From Septoria linicola (taxonomy: Eukaryota > Ascomycota > Dothideomycetes > Mycosphaerellales > Mycosphaerellaceae), in NCBI GenBank assembly GCA_024114885.1, contig CP099429.1:124001-188000 (forward strand): DNA of 64,000 bases. The letters run 5' to 3'. Position 1 is the first letter of the stretch, and each line of letters opens with the position of its first letter. Both the position numbers and the translations under genes were made by a program. This document shows, piece by piece, positions 54,544 to 64,000 of the stretch. The notes under the pieces are model-generated. The model did not search any database. It was not told the DNA's origin and saw only the letters and a list, made by a program, of their open reading frames with translations.

Positions 54544-55287
54544 CCAGACACCCGCAGCTACGCATCCACAATACCTTCTCGAAGCATTTCCCCCGCTCTT
54601 GCAATCCTACTCGCATCAGCCTGCTACTCCTCAGCTCAATTTCTCAGCGGCTCGCACATCGCCAATATCATATTCGCCGAACAATCAACCATCGATTCGA
54701 GCATCGAATGCGGCCAGTGCTACAATGAAAATGCCACTCCTCAGTCCCTAGCTTTGCGGATCTGGGGCAATTATACTCAGCAATGCTGCAACGTCACCGA
54801 GGCTTTCTCTGTATATTCTTACGACAACGATACACTGCTCTATTCAGAAGTCGACGGCACAATCAGCACGTGTTATCCTCGCAATGTCACTTGTACGACG
54901 CAGGTCGACGCCATTGGATTGAATCGGTCCTCTCCCACGGCAAATTACTCCCAAGTGCAAGTCGATATCCTGTTTGCAGAATTTGTTGCTTCGCTGCGGC
55001 AATCTGAAGTGCGGCTCTTCGCAGGAGAAGCCTGCGAAGAGGATGGTCCAGAGCCGTGGTATTCGTGGGGAGGATGTACAGAGCCACCACAAAGTGACTC
55101 TTCGTCGAGCTGTCGTGAGATGCCGTATAGTGTGAAGAGTTTCCAGCTGGAGCGTAAGTCCTCGGCGACGAGTGGCGGGACGTGTATGGTTGCGGCGGAG
55201 TATGGCGCGGGGGAGAGAGCGAGTAAGGTCAGTCTTGCTGCGGTAGTTGGTGGCGTAGCTGTTGTGGGACTGCTGGCACTGCTATGA
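54544..55287 (+). CDS. Secreted, probably GPI-anchored surface protein (first exon missing)
   Basis: An open frame from just after TAG 54541-54543 reads SISPALAILLASACYSSAQF, a signal-peptide-like core, then a Cys-rich ectodomain (SSIECGQCYNENATPQ, YTQQCCNVTEAF) with several N-glycosylation sequons, and ends in a Ser-rich region and a hydrophobic tail (VSLAAVVGGVAVVGLLALL) with no charged residue after it, the pattern of a GPI signal. The frame has no usable ATG, so a short first exon with an intron ending near 54557 (CCGCAG) is expected. A 3' part from 54754 alone would lack the signal peptide. Family unknown. Confidence 0.6.
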   Translation, partial: PDTRSYASTIPSRSISPALAILLASACYSSAQFLSGSHIANIIFAEQSTIDSSIECGQCYNENATPQSLALRIWGNYTQQCCNVTEAFSVYSYDNDTLLYSEVDGTISTCYPRNVTCTTQVDAIGLNRSSPTANYSQVQVDILFAEFVASLRQSEVRLFAGEACEEDGPEPWYSWGGCTEPPQSDSSSSCREMPYSVKSFQLERKSSATSGGTCMVAAEYGAGERASKVSLAAVVGGVAVVGLLALL

Positions 55288-55599
55288 GGGTGTCAATACT
55301 ATGCTGAGATATGGTTACCGCGTCAGATCTTGATGCGATATGTGTAGTAGTGGAACAGGAAAATATTGTGCGCTTGTATAACGACTCCGACTTGCCGACC
55401 ATTACCTATTGGTCATGACGAGTGAATGAGGAGCGCGTGAGATGGTAATGCATGGGAGGTATAAACAAGCAATGCATACAGTATTATTCATCAGCTACCA
55501 TCGTGTCGTATGCTATCCAAAGGGTTAAAAAGTCCTTGTTCTGTCTTGCCAAGCAGGGTATATGCGCTGTCGAAATGATAATTGCCCCCACACCGATCC
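55288..55599. other. Convergent intergenic region
   Basis: 3' flanks of the surface-protein gene and SLM1. Nothing else seen. Confidence 0.5.
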
Positions 55600-58500
55600 T
55601 CACTTGAACTCTCCTGGCACGTGAAGCTTGCTGATACTCAGATTGGTATCGTGTCGAATGACACGAGGAAAGAATTGGCCGGTCTCGTGGGCGCCCTTAG
55701 CTTCGTTGCCGCCAAGTGGGGGACTGGCCGGACCGCTCAACGAATCGGTGGTAAGCTCCGAGGCAATGGTCGATGCAGTTGGAAGTGGCGCTGGCTCAGA
55801 CCTCAGAGCCGAGAGTGTGGTAGTGGACTCGAGTGTAGGCTGACCGGAAGCTGTAGGCACAGCACTTGGTGCAATAGCTGGTGGCGATACTGGCGGCGAC
55901 ACGGCCTCATTTCCAAGAGCAATCTCAGCAATACTATTGCCGATTGGTGATGCACGAAGAGAGCGCTCGCGAGAAATGCTGCTGACGTTGCTGGGGCTGT
56001 GAGACAGTAGTGGCTGCTCTTGTGGAGGCGGAATACCAGTCAACTCTGGTGTTATTGGGGAAACGTCTTTATCCTCGGCCACGGGCACGGCTGCATCCTG
56101 TTGGTGGTGACGATACGCCTCTGCACCGAGAGCACCCGCTCCGACACCAGCCGCACCGGCGGCAGCAGGTGCAGCCCAGTTGCCAGAGTTCTCTGAAGCC
56201 AGCGGGGCTCGATGTTGGGATGCATTCGATGCCACTGGCTCACTACCTAAAAAAGGCTGCTTGAGCTTCTCATCACTCATGGGCGCGGCCAATGGTGCGG
56301 CCGGCGCGACTGCTTGGTGCTGCGAAGCTGGCAATGGCTCAGAGACTGGCAGAGCGTAGGTCTGACTGTGCAGCGGCTGCTGAGGGTGCACTGGCTGAGG
56401 CGAATGGATCTGTGACTGCTGCAAGATGGCGTTCTCCTTGTCCTCGTGCTCTTGTTCGTGGCGACGGTAGGCCTCGGTTCCCAGCGCGCCTGTGCCAACG
56501 CCAGCGGCACCTGCAGCTCGTGGTGCGGCAACATCTGACAGCTCTTGCTGGTGGGGTGGCGTGTATGCTCGGGTCACGAATCGCTGCTCATGAACAGTGC
56601 CAGCATCGACATCGTCCATACGGTATGGATCTTTGCCACCATAATCGTAGCTCGCACCACGGAAGTGATTCTGCGAGGAACCTGGGACTGCGCCAGCAGC
56701 GGCAATCACATTCGCATCGTCGTCGTCGTCTGACTCTTCGTCGACGGTACCGTCCGCCGTGGAGCTCATAATTCCGCTCTTGCGAAGGACGAGATCAGAC
56801 GGGAATCGACCGCCTAAGGTCATCAGTGACTGCAATGCAGACCGCAGGGTAAGAACGAGGCAAAACAACGCACAATGTCAAGGGCAAGCACTCACTCACC
56901 TGGCTGTGGCCTTTGGGGCTTGTCATCCACGACTGGGTTCTGCTCGGCCAAGCTTTGCACATCCGCCGAATAAGGCGCCTGATCAGCTTCATCATCTTCC
57001 AGGCCGTCGCTGCTGACGGTGCCACGCTCGCTGGTGCCGGACACGCTGCGAGCGTGCTTGCGAACGAAGGCCTGACGCTGCTCACCAGTAGTCTCAGTGA
57101 GCACGCGAATGTCCTCAAACCACGCCATCATGGTGTCGAAGCTCTCGGCGCGAAAGACCCAGTTGTGTCCCTTGTGCATGCCACCGGACTGTTTGCCCTT
57201 CAGCATGAACTTGTGACTGGAAGACCCACGTTCTGAGTGCGACCCGAGCTTCTGATCAAGCAGATGCAGCGACATGACTGGTGGCTGGGAGTAGATCTTG
57301 TCTGCGGACTTGAACTCGTGGAGGTGTGTTGGCGACAGAACGTACCACCCTGGGGTGTACGACTTCAGATACTTGCTCTTGCGCTCCAACATGCCAGCAC
57401 GGATCTCCGTAGCAGCTGGAGCATGCTTGCCAGGGTATTCAATGTCCTCAATGCGGCGCAGTGGCAGGCTGGGATCGACAAAGTGAGGGTCGTGCGTGAC
57501 GAACTGGTACCACTCCTGGTCCTTGGGCATGGCAATTGGTCCGCCTCTGAGGCTTTCAACAGCGTTGTATGCATCATCAGCCTCGCGCTTGAGGATGCCT
57601 GCGAGCGCATTGTAGGCTTTCTGGATCTCGCCAACAACAATCGATTCGAGCTCGCGGCCAGAGCTTTCGAGGTTCAAATAAGCCTGTAGTGACATTGTCA
57701 GTAGTGTTTAGTAAGCCATCTGCATGTTTCATACCCTGTGAAGATAGTTCTCTTCGTCAATCTGCCTCTCTATCTGCCTGTCGACACCAAGGCGGACGAC
57801 GTATGGGTCGTTTTTACCGACCATATTGCCATCTTCGTGATCTGCGTGCTGGAGAGCCTCCTGCAGCTTCTCGACTTCCTGCTCAGTAGCGTGCCTCTCC
57901 TTCTCGACAGAGTTCTTAAAGTCGCCGCTCAGGCTCTTGATCTCCTTGATCTTTTGGCCCAGATCACTTCGAAGGCCAGTCAGCGCGCCAATGACATCGT
58001 TTTCAATCTCACGTGCCTTGCCAGCCTCGGCGATGGAGCGCTTGTGGTAGCTCTCCAGAACGCGGGTGGCTTCGCTGAGACCATCGTTGCTCATGAACAC
58101 TGCCGGGTGGGTGATGCTCGAGATGGCGTTTTGCACCTTGTGCAATGCCTTGCCACGAGAGTCGTAGGAGTTTTGGATCTCGCGGAAATATGCGATGAGA
58201 GATTTGAGCAGCTGTCTCCATGCTTGGAAGCGGTTTGCGAGCACTTCCGTGGGCGTGCCTGTGGTTGGCACCGGCGTGAAGGAATAGCTGTGAAAGTGCT
58301 CGCTGTCAGCGTCGACGCCTGTTCCCTTGATGCTGCCGGCTCTCAAGCTCTTCCGGCTTCCGCTGCGCTTGACACTGACACTGCCACTGCGGCGGAAGCT
58401 GCTCTTCTTCTTGAGCGTGTTGTTCCTGCTGACGCCGCTGCCACCGCCGATTGCAGTGCTGGCGCGCGATGAGGATCGCTGAGGCCCATCGATGATAGAC

Positions 58501-58694
58501 GACCCACGCTGGCTGGCGTCAAAGTCTTCGTGGAAGGCGCCGCCATGTCCGGCGGACTGCGCCAGTGGTGAGCTCATGGTCGGATTGCCCTGAGATGCCG
58601 CTGCAAAGTCGGTATGCGAGCTGCCGTAGCCGAGTGCGGCGTGAGAATCGGTCGGCGCAGGTATCGAACCGTAGGTGTTGCTGTTGCTGGTCAT
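55600..58694 (-). CDS. SLM1: SLM1/SLM2-type PH-domain protein (TORC2 effector)
   Basis: Three exons (57735-58694, 56900-57683, 55600-56813) with introns of 51 and 86 bases encode 985 residues. After a Ser-rich N-terminus, residues about 155-390 form the helical F-BAR-like domain (NRFQAWRQLLKSLIAYFREI, EKERHATEQEVEKLQEAL). The PH domain follows at about 416-525 (RAGMLERKSKYLKSYTPGWY, GHNWVFRAESFDTMMAWFED). The last 400 residues are disordered, with an Ala-rich segment present twice. Yeast Slm1/Slm2 bind PI(4,5)P2 at eisosomes and recruit TORC2 substrates. The second acceptor (CCTTAG, 56814) was chosen because it alone keeps phase. The homology call is firm. Confidence 0.93.
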
Positions 58695-59715
58695 AGTGTT
58701 GTTATGTATCGCGAGATATGACGCTTTCCTGCCACAGCCCTCCGCGGAGCTCCTCTCTCTCCTCTCCTAGGGAATGTATGTGCGTGTGTATGTACCAGTC
58801 ACGCTGTAAGCCGGATGCCGGCTACCAAATGGTGACGAACACTCGCAGGCGCAGCAAATGCCCAGGACAGTCTCTGTAGGAAGGAGCGATGAGAGGGATT
58901 TCTATACACATCCACCACGCAGGACGGCGATCAGTATGTATGGATGCACCCACAGCTCGCACAGCACAGACTTCGTTCGGTCGCGAGGCAGTCCGGCACC
59001 GATACGTCACTCCCAAAGCTTCCGTCCGTCGAAGTTTGTTGTTGATGCAATTTTATTCAATTCGTCTGCAAGAAGCCTCAAAGATGATGTCCCAGGCGAT
59101 CCACTTTCAGTAGGCTTGTCGAATAGTATGCAAATGTCCTCCTCGATCGTCAAAAGGAGACACAGCCAGCGTCAAGAGACATCACTTGTTATTTGCATGG
59201 AAATGAAGGTGTCCGAGCTCCGTCTTTATCTACGTCAGCAGATGCCGAGAAGTGGCTTGTGAGCCGGATGCGCCAAGGTCCAGCCAATGTCACGATCCAA
59301 GAGACATTGTTATGTAACCGTTGTACCACGTCAAGAACAGGATGACATCCCAGGCCGGCCATGTCTGTCTGCAGCATGCCTACCCGTGTACATCGCCAAA
59401 GCACGTCGTGACATGTCGACAGATGGAAAGAACGATGATGATGACAGCAAGAACGAGATGAGGCCTCGTACAGATTATTGCCCGAGCCACAGCCAAGCTA
59501 GCGATCATCCCAATTACCGGTGCCACGAGTCTTCGCCATTTGTGGACCAGCATGCATGACTCGGGCCTTCCTTTCGACCTGAATATAATATACCCTACAA
59601 ATCGAGGAGAAGCCGGTCTTGCCATTTCCCACAGGTCATCCAAAACGGTCTTTCGCGATTGATACATATTCCTCGTTGATATGCAAAGTAACAACATCTC
59701 ACTCAAGATACCGCC
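58695..59715. other. Intergenic, 1 kb
   Basis: Promoter of SLM1 and 3' flank of the dienelactone-hydrolase-like gene. Frames at 58858-59706 are featureless. Confidence 0.5.
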
Positions 59716-60969
59716 TCACCAATCCGGCAACAAATCATTCACATGCCTACTACTCCCCCTCTTCACAGCCCTCGCACCCTCTGCTCCAATCACCGGCAAC
59801 ATTTTCATCCCCTTCTTCTTCATATCCTCCGGCACTAGCTTCGGATCCAACAGTCCAGCTTGCACCAGCACACTCGCCTGATCCCAATACACATGTTCCG
59901 ACTCCAGCTTCGTCCCTACCACGTGGAAAATGGACACAACCGTAATCTCAATCTTGCGATTCGTTGGCGGCGTACCAGGAAGTAGCCAGGGTATTTCCTT
60001 CGTATGGCCGAATGAGAGGTGGAGTTCGTCGACGATGCGGTCGGTGCCTATTGTGCGGCTGAGGAGTTTGAGTGTTGTGCCTTGGCCGGGTTGGAGGGGT
60101 GTGAAGAATTCGTTGTAGAACTCTCCCATGTCTTCGGCTCCGATGCCGCCTGTGAGAGTGGGAACGTGGAGGACGTGAGCTGTTTCTCGGGTTTGTTTGA
60201 CTGCTTGCTCGATTTTGTTCGAGTGCATGTATGATACGTGGTGGTCGCGTACTGCTTCGATGTCTGGCTCGACCCGGAAGCCTTTGCGGACTGTGGTGAG
60301 ACTCCTTGTGAAGGCGAGCTTTGACGCGACTGGGTCGTACTCTTCTAGGTCGGATTCCGCAAAACCAGATCGGCACCCTGTGTAGGTGTACGTCTTGAAT
60401 GCTACGTTCAATCGCTCTCCATAGCCAATGCCTGGGTCGATTCGCTTCTTGACAAAGTTGCGTTTGCCTTGCAGTCCGAGAACTTCATGATGCTTCTCTA
60501 CCGAGATCTCATTACCTGCTAGATGGACCAGAACCTGGACGCTATTTGGATACTTTGTATGTATTGAAGGTATGATGTTAGGATAATACGCCACAATTGC
60601 TACCAGCTTGGGATGATTCGGCTTGGTGTGGCCTTGCAGTACGAGATTGGCCGCTGTCCCATATGCTAGACTTTGGTTAGACATGATCCAGTATCAGAAC
60701 ATCTGCTACTACTTACCTACAATAGCGTACTGCTCACTTACGCCAAAGTTGTCGCCTACAGTATGCAGACGCTTGATAAAGTCTTCGCCGCCTTTCAGCA
60801 GAGGTACATAGGCGCAATGAAATCCTTCGTCCATCCATGCCTGCATGGTCTCCTCGTCAAAGTCTTCTGTCTCAGCGCATAGCGCCACATGTGCAATCTT
60901 GGTCTTGTTCAAGGAATTGAAGAACGACCGGTCTTGCGAGTTGAACCATGGCGTGTTGAAAGCGGCCAT
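59716..60969 (-). CDS. Dienelactone-hydrolase-like / SnoaL-like fusion
   Basis: Two exons (60717-60969 and 59716-60665) with a 51-base intron (GTAAGT, CTAAC, CTAG) encode 400 residues. The N-terminal 250 residues resemble a dienelactone-hydrolase alpha/beta fold (KIAHVALCAETEDFDEETMQ, HPKLVAIVAYYPNIIPS, SVQVLVHLAGNE). Where the nucleophile elbow should be, the splice-joined sequence reads AIVAYGTAANL, with no Cys or Ser, so hydrolase activity is doubtful. The C-terminal 140 residues (DMGEFYNEFFTPLQPGQGTT, DELHLSFGHTKEIPWLLPG, YWDQASVLVQAGLL) match the SnoaL-like fold. Fungal proteins of this fusion type are annotated as carboxymethylenebutenolidases. Function unknown. Confidence 0.8.
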
Positions 60970-61502
60970 GGATGTGGCAGGGATTGCGGTAATGCGACTG
61001 TGGTATGGGAGAGGTGACTTACTGTGTGGAATGGGAAGAATCTACGTTGTACAGCAGGGATGGGTCAAAGGTCCCACAGAAACCGGATTGTCGTCAGTGT
61101 CTGGTGGTGTGAAGCTGGTGTGGGAAGCAAAGTGATGTCAGCTGCAAGGGTGGTTTCATGGTTGTTGGCGACGTGGAGGAAAGTTGCTCTGATCGTCCAC
61201 TTGCGACTCTTTCTTCTCCGGACCGATGGTATGCTCAGTCTGTCAGTCCGTCGAACACTCTATCGTCGTGGTAGCATATCCGCGATGGTGCAGACGATGC
61301 GACTGGACGACGACGGCGATGAGCGGCAGGAACAATGGCCGAATCCTTCGCCCCACCAAGACTGCCGTTCTGCCTGCTGGTGCCTTGAGTGCACACATCT
61401 CGATCACACCTGAGAAGACAACTAAATGCAGTTTGCTGGTCCTGAGCCAGACTTCCGACTCAACTGATACGCATTGATCGCTCATCTTCAATTGCCTGAG
61501 CC
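60970..61502. promoter_or_regulatory. Divergent promoter region
   Basis: 533 bases between the divergent dienelactone-hydrolase-like and F-box genes. No element identified. Confidence 0.4.
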
Positions 61503-62982
61503 ATGGGCTATTCTGAGATTTTGTGCACCATCTGTGGCGTGTCCTTCAACATTGCTCGCATCCGTCGGAGAGATGAGCCAAAGGAGGCAGCTTGGGCTTA
61601 CAATAACAACACAGGATCATTTCTCGAGGTCGACGATCTTCCATCAAGCTTTGAGAGTTGTGGTAGAGAATCTGGATGCACGTATTACAATCGCATAAAG
61701 GATGACGGTGTCTACAAATCGCCATGGAAGTCCTCCAAGCATGACAAAGATCCTGTGGTATCCGCTCAAAATGCTAGGGTCGCCATAGACGCCATGAAAG
61801 ACGACTGTGACGAGGACCTTGAGTATGACGATAGTGACAAGGAAGGCGAAAGTGGTGAGTTCCGATCCTCGCATACTCAAAGTCATGCTGACATCGGCAG
61901 AATTTGAACATATCGCTGGACCTGGCTGCAAGAGCTACAATGGATACAGTGCATATCTGATCTCATCCGAAGAGATGCAAGGCTGCACGACTTTCCAATG
62001 TTTGGTTCACAAAAGCACAAGCTGGCAACCAGCTGCTGATGATGAGGACTTCGAAAGGGATCCACAATTTCCGATGTTTCTGTCCGGACTCTGCGACTAT
62101 ATGCCGGATCGAGAGGATGGCTTCATCAATACGATGTACCCTATGAGGCACAATATGCAGGGTCATATCCCTGATCACATCGCCTGGGACTTCAACGACT
62201 ATACCGACTACAGCGTGCCATTCCATCCCTCATGTCTGGAAATCTACAAGAGAGTCTCTACTCAACTCCATGGTAGCGTTGATATGCTGGGACTGGTCCA
62301 GTGGCACAAAAATGGCACTTCGGCAGAGACATTTGAAGGTTTTCACCCATCCACCACACGCACAGATGATGTTGGCTACCTCAATGAACAGTGGTGGGCT
62401 CATAACAATGAAACTGAATACGTCGCTGCCAATCCTCTATTCATCCCAGGCCTGGCGGCGGTTGTAGAGACTTCGTTGTCTCCACACAATATCGATAGCA
62501 ACATGGGCGCGTTCGATCTGCCGGCGTCAAGTAATCTTGCTGCCTCGCCCGGAGATCCGTTTGCAACCTTGCCGATGGAACTTCGTCTTGCAGTACTCTC
62601 CTCCTTGCCAAATGCAGATCTTTCGAATCTTCGACTTGCTTCTCGAGTCTTTCGACAACTCCCCGTCAGTGTATGGCATGGACTTGTGCTTCAGGACATG
62701 CCCTGGCTGTGGGAAGCTTGGCCCGCTGACAAAGCCATGCCGTACCCATTCCTGGCGACAACAACAGAGCGCAGACTTCGTGCCAATCCAAGCATTGAGC
62801 CAAATCGGGTGCCAGTACCGAACATGCTGCCGTCCTTCAGGATGAATTGGTACAAGCTATACTGCAGTATTAAGCGCGGAATACATGATGGAACTCTCAA
62901 AGGATTGCAGAATCGAAAGCGGATCTGGGCTGATTGCGAGGCTATCGCGCTGAGTATACGCACGACATCAGAGACGATCTAA
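61503..62982 (+). CDS. F-box protein
   Basis: Two exons (61503-61854 and 61901-62982) with a 46-base intron (GTGAGT, GCTGAC, GGCAG) encode 477 residues. The N-terminus carries a Cys pair (ILCTICGVSFNIARIRR) typical of a large group of fungal F-box proteins. The middle has the conserved motif GPGCKSYNGYSAYLISSEEM. The F-box itself is near residues 333-375 (FATLPMELRLAVLSSLPNAD, NLRLASRVFRQLP). F-box proteins connect substrates to SCF ubiquitin ligases through Skp1; the target here is unknown. Confidence 0.88.
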
Positions 62983-63606
62983 GCGGGAAAATATCTCACC
63001 GCCGTTCCAGCTTTGGCACAGATGGTCAGGCACTTTGAAGGGAGTGAGACCGCGCATGTCTCTGAGGTCGGATCATATCTGCCGCGCTAGTCCAGCGCTC
63101 ATGACATCGAGCCTCGATAATTTTCGGTGGCCGTGGCCGAGAGGCAGGGTCGGAATCTATCATCCTATGAACCATCTATCGCTAACAGGTTTGATGTCGT
63201 CGAACGGGACGGAAACAGCTTGACCAAGACATCAAGAAAGTTGCTCTTATACTATCTCGTCTGGAAGCTTTTGACTTGGTACATCTAAGATGCGCGCAAG
63301 ATGTGGCAACAAGCAGTCAATGGACACCTTCACTGGTACGTCTGGCCACCAGTCATCGCACATGCCAGCCATTGAGTCACAAGCATAAGCATCAAGTGGA
63401 AGTTACGAGTTCGTTGCAAGAAGCGTGACTGAAGCGGACCCGTGCCCTCTCGAGCCGCGCTTCCGAACTCGAAGAAAAGCATTTTGTCTACCTGAGTGCA
63501 TCAAGTCGACCACCCACATCACGACCTACTCGAGTCAGCTTTCCACACCGATAACATACACTGTCGTTCCAAGTACTATACGACCAGATTCTGGCTCGTC
63601 GTAGTT
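62983..63606. other. Intergenic region
   Basis: No supported gene; 3' flank of the F-box gene and upstream of the next fragment. Confidence 0.5.
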
Positions 63607-63909
63607 ATGTGCTCGCTCAAACGCTCTGTGGAGCAGCTCGAGGCCGAAGACGCTCGGTCATCAGAAGAGCAGCAGTCGCAGAACAGTCGGGGATTCTTTG
63701 ACCTTCCGCCGGAGCTTCGCAACTCAGTTTATGAGCTCTGCCTGGTGACTGACCGGAAGATCTTCATTTCTCCGTGGGCTTATAGCCGTCTTGCCACTTA
63801 CCACCGCGACCTTGCGCTACAAACGCAGTTACTCTCTATCTGCAAGCAAGCCCATAACGAGGGCAGTCCAATTCTATACGGCGGAAACAGATTCTTCATC
63901 TCCATCTAA
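63607..63909 (+). CDS. Short F-box-like protein or fragment
   Basis: A 100-residue frame (ATG 63607) reads GFFDLPPELRNSVYELCLVT and then LLSICKQAHNEGSPILYGGN, the start of a common fungal domain with an F-box-like LPPELRN motif. In relatives the domain goes on for another 100-200 residues; here a TAA follows FFISI. It may be truncated, may continue through an intron near the window end, or may be a short family member. Confidence 0.6.
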   Translation: MCSLKRSVEQLEAEDARSSEEQQSQNSRGFFDLPPELRNSVYELCLVTDRKIFISPWAYSRLATYHRDLALQTQLLSICKQAHNEGSPILYGGNRFFISI

Positions 63910-64000
63910 TGCCTAACCTTGCGGCCGTCAGAGTCAGCTGGATGTTTCGCAGAAATTTGAGAACGCCGAACACCATGGCGAAGGCTCTTCTACTCATCCT

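Noticed and set aside
57738..58472. 244-codon plus-strand frame
   Set aside because: Antisense shadow of SLM1 exon 1.
1..64000. Secondary-metabolite gene cluster
   Set aside because: SnoaL-like, DUF1772-like and decarboxylase genes are scattered and no polyketide synthase, peptide synthetase or terpene synthase is present.

Overview
The window reads as nuclear DNA of a filamentous ascomycete (Pezizomycotina). A Dothideomycete is my best guess, but that is inference. The support is short introns (46 to 86 bases, GT...AG with CTRAY-like branch sites), typical ascomycete gene families (GH18 chitinase, hybrid histidine kinase, SLM1, a zinc-cluster-less regulator, secreted cysteine-rich proteins with Kex2-type sites) and AT-rich repeat islands whose reading frames are riddled with TAG/TAA stops, as expected after repeat-induced point mutation (RIP).

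Layout. 0-13.5 kb: a cut-off membrane-protein exon, a sulfite-oxidase-like molybdoenzyme, a small membrane protein, a glyoxalase-fold (VOC) protein with a long disordered tail, a conserved unknown, an intracellular GH18 chitinase with a 17-base microexon, and an OTT_1508-like deaminase. 14-18.4 kb: a fungal regulator, then a poor stretch with a cysteine-rich ORF, a frameshifted coding remnant and a tiny three-exon secreted cysteine-rich gene on the minus strand. 18.8-27.5 kb: an NSUN-type RNA m5C methyltransferase divergent from GAR1, an NTF2/SnoaL-fold protein and a 1306-residue hybrid histidine kinase. 28.1-29.1 kb: a glycosyltransferase gene broken by several frameshifts. 29.7-32.1 kb: a RIP-degraded hAT transposon. 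32.7-39.5 kb: an SGNH hydrolase/FN3 membrane protein, chaperonin subunit CCT6, a PLP-dependent decarboxylase and a 10-cysteine secreted protein.

40.85-51.19 kb is a nested transposon island. The outer element is a hAT with a perfect 8-bp target-site duplication (TGTGCAGT) and 10-bp terminal inverted repeats. A 6.3-kb Ty1/Copia element on the minus strand is inserted in it, with 278-bp LTRs, a GTACT duplication and a half-tRNA-iMet-like primer site. The two carry different mutation signatures: the hAT interior keeps CpG but has little CpA/TpG, whereas the Copia interior lacks CpG.

51.9-64 kb: a secreted protein with internal repeats, a small unknown, a GPI-anchored-type surface protein whose first exon I could not place, the TORC2 effector SLM1, a dienelactone-hydrolase/SnoaL fusion, an F-box protein and an F-box-like fragment. 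Three predicted secreted or surface proteins lie within about 4 kb of the nested island, a setting typical of fast-evolving effector-type loci. I saw no CRISPR, tRNA or rRNA genes. Intron positions were read by eye from splice signals and frame continuity.
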